64,000 bases of DNA. It comes from Owenia fusiformis (lineage: Eukaryota; Annelida; Polychaeta; Sabellida; Oweniidae). The notes beneath the pieces were generated by a model that was given only the letters and a program-made list of their open reading frames with translations, had not been told where the DNA came from and did not search any database. Below, piece by piece: positions 54,146 through 64,000 of the stretch. The stretch is from assembly GCA_903813345.2 (NCBI GenBank), contig CAIIXF020000009.1, positions 3,660,001-3,724,000 on the forward strand. The letters run 5' to 3'. The translations under genes were made by a program, and so were the position numbers. The stretch's first letter is position 1, and every line of letters starts with the position of its first letter.

Positions 54146-56344
54146 TTAATTATATTTTCCTATTAGCATCTTGCCGAGAATATTTCCAGGAGAGTTCACA
54201 TCAGTCGAGGTTGAAAATTGAATGCAACACGTATTCCAGAAGTCGCGATCCATAGCAATACGTCCACCCTGAAAATCAAATTATGGATGACATGAAATGC
54301 TTGTTTTTGGGTATCATATGTAAATTAACTGTCAATTGTTAGGAAGGAATAGGTAATGCTACCTAAGAAAGTAACTATGTTACCTTCACTGTGAACATTT
54401 AATAAAAAATGACCTGAATTTGGCGCCAATGATGTCAACAAAGGCAATTAATTAGTTTATACAATTAACTTACACTTGGAATAAATAAATATTTGATGAT
54501 CTTAAACATGAAATAAAAAACAACCTGGAATTCAAACACGCTTGTCTCATTATTGGGCTCATTCAAACTATTCAAAAGCAGATTGAAAACATTTTGGATA
54601 ATCTACGTACATATGTCATATCATCGAAGCATTTTTCAATTACGTCATCTGGAATTTTGAATGGCCGATAAGCTGACACGAATTCGTCTTTCGTTATCCA
54701 CCCATCGCCTGAAACAAAAGGAGAATTACAATGTAACATATTCCACAACTGAATAACTTTCATAAATCAATCAATTACTCAATTTTATAAAACTAATGCC
54801 AGTCAAATTGAAATACTATATTGTAATTAAACAATTGAAAATAATACACCACCCTCTTTAATATTAAATATTTAGAACGAAATCGGACGGATAAGGCAGT
54901 AGAGTTTCAGACTTACCATTCCCAAGACTGTCAAACACATCAAAGTATAGGTCGAGGTAACTACCATACCAATAAGGTATTTTCATGGTCTTTGCTTTAA
55001 TTTCCCTGCACATATTCTCCATAGAATCGAGCCACTCGTCAACTGTCACCTTAAAAGTGAATGAGATTTGTCAATTTTAACAGAAATAAGAATTGATGGA
55101 ATCAATATTCAAACGAGTGATCATATTGTTGCGGTCTCTCTGGTACAGGTTTACTTACATTTATTATATGGTTTGCAAGTAAGTTTCACTACCCATTGTT
55201 TTTAATAATTTCACAAGACCGTGCGGATTAACATGCATGATACACATCTTAGGCAAACATAAGTGTGAGCATATCTCGCCTGCACTATTTAAACAAGAAT
55301 TATCTTCATTTATTTAACGTGTATTAATGAACCACAACATTTTCTAAATATACGATAATATATGATATAACTCAGTTATGCTTAATAGAAAATGTGAAAT
55401 AACCTTTTTGTCATTATCTTTATCTGCACGGCGTTTGAGCTCCCTCCACAGGCCGTTCATGATGTCAAAGCATCGTACCCACATAGGACTGCCCTTTGAC
55501 CACTGAGTCAATGCTATAATATTCTAGAAGATAACATAAAATCATAAAATTACTATTTGGCTATACTATTTATTGGATGTTTAGATTTCTCTCATCTACT
55601 CTTAATTCCTTGCCATTCCTGTCTTTTCCACGAGTCTCTTAATTGTTGTCCCCTTCTCGTATTTCCTGTCATTTTAGAGGACATAGGACTCTTACGGAAG
55701 GGTGTGGAGATATACACCCAATACTTAAATAAATGAGGCATTTATGAAAGTATTAGCATACAATGATTATAAAAACAGTTTCAAGATCCACACACACATG
55801 TCTTATCAATATAACATACGTTTTTCATTATAAACTTAACTCAGAACCAATTACCTTAGTGTGTTGATGAAAATCCTTATATTCAACAACTCCATTTTTG
55901 TCTTGATCTGCAATTAGTAATAAAATCTGATAACGTACTACCGTGGTTGTTTATATATATTATAGTTAGTGACTTATAGTGCAGCACTGTGCAATATAAG
56001 ATTAAATGTGAACACTAATTTTTCTAAAACTCGTGTGTTAACTTTAAAGACATACCATTTTAATAAAGCTAGATGAGCAGATCTAGGTTTAGTTAAATAT
56101 ATATAAAATACAATATTAGATTAATATAACTTTACTGATCCTTTATCATTGATATGAGGTTATATCTATGTTTCATGCACTCATATGTATGACTGCTCTT
56201 CGAGGAATCATATATGTAAACTTAGTTACACCATCATTAGATCATCGGATAATTGGCTATCGAAACACGCTTACCGAACCAGACATAAAACTCGTGTCGA
56301 TGTTTTTCCTCCCAGAACTCAGTGCGTTCAAATTCAGTTTCACA
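54146..56344 (-). CDS. Gene 3, module III (3' part of exon 12 to exon 17)
   Basis: EF loops: D-Q-D-K-N-G-V-V-E-Y-K-D; D-K-D-N-D-K-K-V-T-V-D-E; and the 14-residue D-S-L-G-N-G-D-G-W-I-T-K-D-E. Loop 2 has better ligands than in genes 1 and 2 (Asp at positions 1, 3 and 5). The C-terminal exon ends S-P-G-N-I-L-G-K-M-L-I-G-K-Y-N. Intron 12 lacks the mariner fossil of gene 2 and so shows the empty target site. Confidence 0.86.
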
Positions 56345-59236
56345 ACCAACTAGCCTGACCAACATTTCTCCTAAAATGTTTCCAGGATTTTTCATATCCG
56401 TGGAAACTGTGAATCCAAGCATCATCTCCCGGAAAAGGTTGATATCAAAGTCTAGTTCTTCATCCTGAAATAACAAAAAGTATTGTCCGTTTGTTTGTTT
56501 TCGCTTGTTTATTTGATTTGTTCATTATAAAGTGTTTTCAACGTTTTCAGAAAGAAGAAGAAAAGATAAGAGTTATAAACGAGGTCAATTTTAATATGTA
56601 GCCTTAAATAAAATTGTTTTATCGTGTGTTAAATCTGTTGTTATTCTTATTTGAAAAAGTGTAAGTACCTTCGTTATATTTGAGAATGTAGCTGCCACTA
56701 TGTTAAGGGGGATGCCATACATTCCATTGTAAGTCGCGATAAACTCATCCCTATCTATCCATCCATCTCCTACGTAAAATAACAATATTAAATATATGTT
56801 GCACATCGAGTTTGACAAATAGTATAAAATTATATTTTCACAACATCAAGACTTCATACCACTTGTTTGTATAACTATATATAACTATATCTAAGGGGGT
56901 ATAAATCATGTATGTTGAGAACCTAATTTCACCATTTCGAAAAGTATTATTCTAACTATAATGTAACATTATTTAGATCATCGGGGATACCATTGATTGT
57001 CATGTTTTCTAAAAGTTTCTAAAAGGTGGATGATTTATCCATTCAGAAAATACGTTTCCATGGATTTGCTATGGTGATATACACTTACCATTCGTGTCAT
57101 AAAGCCAAAAATTTACTTGGAGGAATTCAGAGTACCAAAAAGGTAATTCAGCATCAGTGTTGTAATTTGCTGCAAAATCTGACCAAAAGTCACACCATTC
57201 GGTTATAGTTATCTGTAAATAATAAAGCACAGGGGGAGTTATACCAAGGTGTTAATATGAATACGCCATGTTTGTTAGGTAATCGCACCTCCCTGGCTGA
57301 GCCCTCTAGAATTTTCCCAAATGCTGATTTAGTTCTACTTATAACTTTGTAGGTTCTCCACACATGAGATATGAATGAGTTCTCTGTTTTATTTCGAATG
57401 GTACTAACTTTGTCATTTTGACGTAATTATATTATGACGATATACAAGTATTCATGTTAGGTAATTTGAATACCAAAATGCATTCAATAAAAACTGATTT
57501 ATGTTAACTTATTTTTATTGACCTGGTCGTCTTTGTCCGTATCTCCAGCCCTTTTTAGTTCTGCCCAGAAGTTGTTTTTCATGTCCTCGACTCTCTTCCA
57601 CAACGGACTTCCATTAGCCCAACCCTTAGAACGTACGACCCCCTATAAAAAGTATGTTTCGGATATAACAACGTGAATATTCCACACCTAAATCTAGTTA
57701 ATGCTTTGAAAAGTTGAGATGCATAAAACTTGATAAAATGTAGTCACCGTTTTTGACAATGACTGGGACATTCTAGGAACTGTCATTGCTGTACATTTCG
57801 ACTTTTCATAACAGAGTCAATACAGTGAAGTTGCTATTTCAATGTTTGATATAATAACGTTTCTCAAAATATAGTAAAGTGCAAATGGAATAATAATGAT
57901 GATGTTATTTGCGGAACGTTATTTTCAAACAAGCATAAGTGTTACATACCTGTAATATATAGTCGAAATCCTTCTTTTGAACAACTCCATCTCGACTACA
58001 ATCTAGAAATGAACAATGAAGTTATAACCACCATGCACTACATTCAATTCAATTCTGGCTACAGGCCCTTGTCACTCTTCCTTGCAAACATCCTTACAAT
58101 AAAGTAAATCTGCTTGTGAAATATAGAAAAGGGAGCTAAGACACTTGAAACAAGACTAGCCCAATGTCCAAGTAATGAATGAGTTGGTAAATTAAAAAGT
58201 CATGGCAATTATTTCAATAGCATAATTCTATAAATCGAAGTTATTACTGTGGAAAGCATTTCACTTATCTTAAATAATACGAGAAAAATAATATATATAA
58301 AAGAAGGAAAGGTAAGTCAATAATAAGTTAACATGCAAACCTCTTGTATCTCACAAAATACGAGAATTAGCGAGATTACAAATATTATAAAGAAATTGCA
58401 CTATTATAAAAGGATGATACTCACCAAACCACGTGTAAAACTGATGCCTCATTTTAGACATCCAAAAGGGATCATCTTTCATGTTCTTCGCCATCCTGAA
58501 AAATGAAGCATTCGTATACATTTTACAGCTGTGTTTAGTTACCCAAATATTAAGTCGCTATTTTCATATTTTTGGTCAACAAATGGTACTAAACGTATTT
58601 TTATAATATTGGGTGCTTCACAAAAACCAGCTCTTAATTGTAACATTTACATTATATTAAATTAACTTTGAATTAATCCATTAATTACCTTTCTAAACGG
58701 CCGTTGACCATCATTTCTCCTAAAATATTTCCCGGGTGTCCCATATCCTTAGAAACTGTGAACCCCAGCATCATCTCTTGGAACATATCCAGATTAATTT
58801 CTGATTCTCCATCCCGGAAAGATATTGTATTTGACACGTTATACCTATCCTGAGTATGAATATGTTTAGATTAAATGCGTTTGATCATCGTATACAAATG
58901 CATTTATATTTACCTTTACATGATCGCTTAGAGAATTTATCGACTCTATATTTCAATATTTTATATAATTATATTGTAATTAAAGTATAAGTGAATAAAA
59001 TGAAACTTTAAAATGGGCTCCCTATGTCTAGGCCATGGACCACGGACTTTGGATATTCATCGGCGGTTTCATTTATTTTCATGAACAATACTTTTCTCGA
59101 GCTGTATGTTTGACTTAGAGAGAATGAATACTTACAGAGGTAATCTTCTTGTATGCAGTTTTTACTATCTCAAGAGGAAGTTTGTGTGTTTCACAGTAAT
59201 ATGAAACAAAATCGCTTGCATCTATCAGTTCATCAC
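54146..59236 (-). CDS. Gene 3 (5' end outside window): triple-module SCP/calexcitin-like protein, exons 5-17
   Basis: Exons visible, in transcription order: 59136-59236, 58689-58849, 58425-58495, 57950-58002, 57523-57642, 57089-57212, 56669-56769, 56275-56464, 55855-55907, 55404-55523, 54917-55049, 54611-54708, 54146-54268 (stop TAA 54148-54146). These give 482 codons plus stop in one frame and match gene 2 exon for exon, including the 36-nt-extended exon 6. Exons 1-4 are expected beyond position 64000: gene 2 has exon 4 about 2.5 kb upstream of exon 5, and here two insertions of 2.2 and 1.5 kb enlarge that intron. Exon 9 uses an unusual donor, GTCAAT. A LINE 3' end stops 24 bp downstream of the stop codon and appears to have removed the 3' sequence that carries the poly(A) signal in gene 2. 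No internal stop or frameshift is seen, so the visible part looks functional. Confidence 0.88.
56345..58495 (-). CDS. Gene 3, module II (exons 7-11 and 5' part of exon 12)
   Basis: EF loops: D-C-S-R-D-G-V-V-Q-K-K-D; D-T-D-K-D-D-Q-I-T-I-T-E; D-T-N-G-D-G-W-I-D-R-D-E. Differences from gene 2 are mainly conservative (for example Ile to Val in loop 1, Gly to Asp in C-D-F-W, Glu to Ala in exon 11). Intron 11 here is only about 200 nt, against 1.57 kb in gene 2, so this gene shows the uninterrupted ancestral intron. The module closes N-P-G-N-I-L-G-E-M-L. Confidence 0.86.
58689..59236 (-). CDS. Gene 3, module I, C-terminal part (exons 5-6)
   Basis: Only the second half of EF loop 3 (G-D-E-L-I-D-A-S-D-F), its exit helix and the closing segment are inside the window. 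Exon 5 encodes the same residues as gene 2. Exon 6 carries the same 12-residue extension (D-R-Y-N-V-S-N-T-I-S-F-R): the ancestral acceptor is again CG instead of AG, and the upstream CAG at 58852-58850 is the in-frame alternative. The surrounding introns are almost identical to those of gene 2. Confidence 0.83.
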
Positions 59237-59280
59237 CTGTATAATTCAAATTATGGTTTGACATAGTATTATATATATAT

Positions 59281-61497
59281 ATCGTCGCATGAGAATAACT
59301 TTGTACTATCTCACATTTTTACGGAACTGAGAAATCAAGGTTTGAAAGTTTAGAGGTCTGTATCTTACTTAGTATTGCTATGTGAAACTTGATTTTTTGT
59401 ATGTCACCTGGTCTCACCCTAGAGATATCTTATATGAAATATCATACCTTGAAACAATTTACAAGATCCTTTTTTAAAACTATGGAAATGGAGTTGATAC
59501 AATTTCCCACCGGAATAACAGCTTATTTCTAATTTCAAATTGCCATATCTGATATCAACTGTTTCAACCAATCAACTCTCTAAGAATTGGTCATGTGACT
59601 TGCAAAACCTGGAGTTATAACAATCTTATATTAAAACAAAGTATGCCAATATGCATGTTATTGTATCTAGAATGAAAAATAATGTTTTGCTTTGTAGAAA
59701 AATCTTCAAAAACCAAAGAATATTATTTAATAAAATAAAGAAAATTCAATTTATAAAACTTTAAAATCAATTTCTCAAATAAATATTATTTCTTAATTTT
59801 GGAATCTCAGGACACCTTTCAAAAAGAATTTATTGCCTTTGAAACTAAGGCAGAAGTACAATGCATTGAAACCAATGATGCCAATACGGTCCCCCACATA
59901 TTTCCCTCGGTATAAACCCTTTAGCCTAAACCTCCCAGCACATTACAATGTAGCCCCTAAGGGCCGGTCAGCTGGTCCGTTTATCAGGTTATTTTTGATA
60001 CAGACCAGTTGATTTTTTCACTGGGTATAGGAGAATAACATTGCAACTGGTCCGTAATTCCATTTTGACCAGCAGGTTTCAGATCCTTAGGGCCTAAGAC
60101 ATAACCAATTTTTATTACATGCACATGGAAGAAATTTGAAAATAGAAAAATAATTTCTAATTCATTTTAGATTAATGAAAGTGATGAAACCTCGATTTAG
60201 GTAATCACATTTTGTTCATTGGGATGCAGCTATCATTATCCATTCATTTTCTGTTGTTTGCTACTCTGTGGAGTACAATTGGGAATTGAAGCAATTGTAG
60301 AAGTGGAGACTAAAAGTGGCTCTTTGTAAAGAAATTGAACCAATTTGTTACTTTTCCAAAATAAAATGTAGATGATCTAAAAACAATGATCCCAAAAATG
60401 CAAAAGAAAGGACAAATCTGAAAAACATACTAGTAATAAAATAACTAAAAAGATCCCAGATGTTCAGTGAAAAGCGCAAAGTAAATCATAGATGAAGAGA
60501 AAATAAAATAAGTGTTTTAAGGGACTATACTAACATAAAGATAACTCCTTATTGATAAAGTGTATGGTCAGTAAAAGTTAAAGCTAGTTTAAATAGATTT
60601 AGCTTTTTTTCCACAAACTATAAAACATCATTTTGAAAGAGATTTCAATAGTATACAGACAGTGATTGCCTTTGAGCAATGTAGTGCAAAATATGACGGT
60701 TACTATTTGTTTTGATTACTATATCTAGTATATGACCTATTATGTACTCTATTTGAAGAAACAAATAAGTAGTCTTTCATTTTCAACATTTAACGATGAC
60801 AGCTTCGTATATGCATTTCTATTGCATTTGGCCATTCAAACCCCTATAAGACCTGGTAGCAGGGAAGATAAAGGGTACTTTTGACTGCTCACATGATCTA
60901 ATTAACTGATCATTTGTACTTTTCATCTTCCCTGGTAGCAAGGATTTAGGTTTACGAGGAAATTAGTAATTCTATTTCATATCATGTGGCCATGAATAAT
61001 CCAATGAGCATCCATAATACAAAGAGTAATTGAAGGCATATAATTTGAATATGCATGGGATTACACATACTGTATGATTTTATTTTTTTGATCTACTTGT
61101 AATAGTTCTAAAACTAAAACATGAAAGGCCAGGCATGCAAACTGGCATGGTATTGTGTTACAAAACATTATTTCATTCTAGATACAATAACATGCATATT
61201 GGCATACTTCGTTTTAATATAAGATTGTTATAACTCCAAGTTTTGCAAGTCACATGACCAATTCTTAGAGAGTTGATTGGTTGAAACAGTTGATATCAGA
61301 TATGACAATTTGAAATTAGAAATAAGCTGTTTGTCTGGAGATGGTACAATTTCTCACTGAATTCTAGCTTAATGAGAGGGAATTGAGATGGGGCATGTAT
61401 CTGAGATGAAAGCCTGTGTTTCAAATAGTAAAATTCCATGTCTATCTCAATTTTTGTGAAAATGGCAGTTAGTACAAAGTTATTCTCACGCGACGAT
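59281..61497. mobile_element. 2.2 kb long-TIR element in gene 3 intron 4
   Basis: Ends ATCGTCGCATGAGAATAACT and, inverted, ATCGTCGCGTGAGAATAACT. The outer 28 bp pair almost perfectly, about 200 bp inside are diverged, then about 190 bp (near 59505-59700 and 61150-61320) pair almost perfectly again. The matching intron of gene 2 (36455-36475) is the empty site, a (TA)n run, so the exact target duplication cannot be read. No transposase frame. Confidence 0.85.
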
Positions 61498-61625
61498 ATA
61501 TACTATAGAATTAATGAGAAGTATACAGCAGTGATCGACATTTTGTATTAAAGGTTTGTCCAGACACTTAAAACACAGCATGGGGACAGTCAGGTCAGAG
61601 GCAGGCGAGGGTCGCCTTGTAACTC

Positions 61626-61764
61626 CTTGGTCACATTTGCTCCGATTCATCAGCCGGCTCCCGGCCGATTGAGTATTTTGTTCAAAATTGTATACAGCTT
61701 GACCAGAATACTCAACTGCCTGGGTGCCGGCCGATGAATGAGAGCAAATGTGACCCAGACATTA
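61626..61764. mobile_element. MITE, TTGGTCACATTTGC family (gene 3 intron 4)
   Basis: The paralogue of the copy at 36590-36726, nearly identical, showing that it was present before these introns separated. Confidence 0.7.
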
Positions 61765-62117
61765 GTAATGTTTAGATTCACTGAGGGATATATAATGTCG
61801 ACCTCAACAAGGATCTCACAAAATAAATCAATTTTACTATCATCTAACAACACTGTGAAACAATTTATTAATTTTCGTCGAGATATCTCAATTTTCACCA
61901 GAGTGTAATTTTCGTGCGGGTTAAAACCAGATTTAAAGGGGAGCACCACCATGGTCACATGATCAGTCGTGTGGAGGTAAGCTCCCAGTTGAAATAAAAG
62001 CACTGTCCTCCTTTGGTTTATGTGAAAAGTAGCTAATACCCTCATGTATTGGTCAGTTTGTGTGTCACACGACTAATCCACACCATATGCTTCGTTCAAC
62101 ATATTTTATGCTATTAA

Positions 62118-63612
62118 AGGCCCGGTCACACCGCCTAAACGTTGCTGGAGCGTTCCTTGAACGTTGAAAAAAATCATCAACGCTCGTAAACGTTCACCAC
62201 CGTTTAACAAAAGTTGGCATCCGTTAAAGCAACGCTGTAAACGCTCGGCCAACGCGGATGTTTCTCGAGTGGCCATCCTAACGCTCCAAAAGTTTTGAGC
62301 TGCTCAAAATATTGCGAGCGTTGAAAAGGTACAATTTTACGCCCTGGCAAAGTTTATTACCGCTCCACCAACGCCCAGTCAAAGTTTGGCACCGCTAGAC
62401 GCAAGTTCGTGGACGCTTGAATCCGCTAGACCAACGCAGAAATCTTAAACGCTGGACCACCGCTGCTTCGCCAGCGTTGCCCGGGCGGCGATTAAACGTT
62501 GCACAAACGTCGGTGGAGCGGTTGTGCACGTTTTATCAACGTACATGGGGTTGTTTGAACGGTGTCGGACGTTGTCGCAGCGTTCCATGGCGGCGATGAA
62601 CTTTGCTTTGGCGTTGGTATAGAGGTGTCGGAGCGGGACCAGAATTTGGCTATAAATATGTGGAGAAATGCACCACTGTGTAGAACACTGTGGAGACACT
62701 TGTGCATTTTACATTTGATATATATTCATGTCTGGCATTTCAATTTTTTGCATTGTAAATTCCTAAATTAAGCGCTCAAAGTTTGTGATTTGGATTTTAA
62801 AAAGGTGAATTATGCGATTTTTGTTTTTCATTAAATGTTAATACAAATAGACTTTTACTGAGACCTTTATTCAAATATAGTATATACCTAGTGTTTTCAC
62901 GTCAAGCAATTCAATAAATTATCTGTGAATTTTCTGCGCAGCTTGTAAAATGTTGCACTCGTCATGGTATTATACAAAAAGTTGATGCGCGCACAGCAAT
63001 GCAAAAATTTGTCATGCGTCATGATTATTACTTTGCTGTAAATGTTATTTGACATTGTTAAAGCAATTTGAACGTAAATCGGTTCCAAGTAATGGAAATG
63101 CAACGATTAAATTGTGATATGTTTGTTTGAAATGATATGAGAGATTATCAAAGAAAATTGTAATGTTATTCATTCTTAATGTCATATTACATTAATAGAA
63201 GCACTTTAGATTTAAAACATTTCTTCTTTAATCCTTGAAGGACTTTTGTTAAAGTTACAAATTCCAATAAAGGTCTTTACTCTTAAACACTTCCCAGTTG
63301 AAATAATTTCCCAGTAGTCAAACGCGATATGCTGCTAAACCAACGCTGTTGCTATTTATACCCCCGCCGAGGCAACGCTCTCATGCGCAGAACGCCGCTA
63401 TACCAACGCTCGCATTACCGCTAAACAAACGCTAGCTACCGCTCGCAACGGCTTAACCAACGCTAAAGCAACGCCGGCTTCAGCGGTGCACCGCTAAGCC
63501 AACGCCCGTGTTTTTGTTTTTTTCCCCATTTTGTGCGCGTTGACGAGCGTTGATGAATTTTTTCAACGTTCAAGGAACGCTCCAGCAACGTCCGGGCGGT
63601 GTGACCGGGCCT
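62118..63612. mobile_element. 1.5 kb Harbinger-like element in gene 3 intron 4
   Basis: TIR of about 72 bp with few mismatches, starting AGGCCCGGTCACACCGCC, flanked by TAA on both sides (62115-62117, 63613-63615). The 3-bp TAA duplication fits PIF/Harbinger; a TTAA target (Kolobok, piggyBac) is the alternative. Subterminal regions (62160-62620 and 63320-63560) are packed with AACGCT/AGCGTT motifs and are much more GC-rich than their surroundings, while the middle is AT-rich. No transposase frame. Confidence 0.75.
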
Positions 63613-63615
63613 TAA

Positions 63616-64000
63616 GCTGCATATATAAACAGTACTGAAAGTTGCCATGTGTGAATACCGTTCCGGGTAGCAGGGTCCCTATATTTAAAAAAAATATCAA
63701 GAAAACTACATAAAATATATCATTTCACCATGAAATTAATACACAAAGTAGTTAGGTTGTTGGTCTTTATTATTGGAATAATAGTAATTTTATCAAAAAC
63801 CAACAAAATTAGAGCAGGGCGTCCAAGACTTTAAGATCACCCCTCGTATAACGAAATATAATTGTAAAACAATAATACATTTGGGTGGTTGTGTGGTAGG
63901 GTGGATATTTTCGTCTTTATTAGCTACTTGTCAGTTTTGGCATTTTATCCTGTTGAACAGCATGATACATTTTTTCCGTATATTCGATTCGATCATGCAA
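63616..64000. other. Remainder of gene 3 intron 4
   Basis: 63619-63828 matches 37135-37340 of gene 2; similarity ends where gene 2 has other insertions. No exon is seen before the window ends. Confidence 0.5.

Noticed and set aside
62417-62771. Overlapping open frames on both strands
   Set aside because: Produced by the GC-rich AACGCT repeats of the Harbinger-like element; no transposase motif.
1-64000. tRNA, rRNA or other structured RNA genes
   Set aside because: None was recognised on either strand by reading; a covariance-model scan would be needed to exclude them.

Overview
The window is animal nuclear DNA: AT-rich, dominated by introns and transposable elements, with coding information only in short GT-AG-bounded exons on the minus strand. 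No bacterial, organellar or viral gene organisation is visible. The exons encode EF-hand proteins of the invertebrate sarcoplasmic calcium-binding protein (SCP)/calexcitin type. Together with a pearl-like mobile element (about 160-190 bp core repeats followed by an ACGG microsatellite, a type known from bivalves), this suggests a marine lophotrochozoan, probably a mollusc. The species cannot be named from the sequence.

Three paralogous genes lie head-to-tail on the minus strand. Gene 1 (3501-23025, 17 coding exons, 593 aa) and gene 2 (28814-44178, 17 coding exons, 605 aa) are complete from ATG to stop with a consistent reading frame across every junction. Gene 3 (54146-59236, exons 5-17, 482 aa visible) runs off the right edge. 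Each protein is a tandem fusion of three SCP/calexcitin modules of about 195 aa. Intron positions and phases repeat from module to module, so an ancestral single-module gene was triplicated internally, and the three-module gene was then duplicated to make the cluster. Each module keeps three recognisable EF loops and a degenerate fourth. Module III has an odd 14-residue third loop in all three genes. Genes 2 and 3 share a 12-residue extension at exon 6, produced by an upstream shift of the splice acceptor. They also share a nearly identical stretch (about 35.1-37.3 kb versus 57.9-63.8 kb) that looks like gene conversion or a later duplication.

Layout. 1-3500: downstream of gene 1, with a foldback element split by a 1.5 kb terminal-inverted-repeat element that carries a small Crypton/DUF3504-like ORF behind an ETS/E-box palindrome. 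3.5-23 kb: gene 1, including a 6.3 kb element in intron 3 with further elements nested inside it. 23-28.8 kb: 5' flank of gene 1 and decayed retrotransposon pieces. 28.8-44.2 kb: gene 2, whose introns hold Tc1/mariner, pearl-like, LINE and MITE insertions. 44.2-54.1 kb: 5' flank of gene 2, a 2.2 kb long-TIR element, a second copy of the retrotransposon remnants, a 1.2 kb TIR element and a LINE 3' end that stops 24 bp from the stop codon of gene 3. 54.1-64 kb: gene 3, with a 2.2 kb long-TIR element and a 1.5 kb Harbinger-like element in intron 4.

All calls were made by reading, without alignment software or databases. Exon boundaries rest on splice consensus, frame continuity and agreement among the three paralogues. 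Family names rest on motif recognition.
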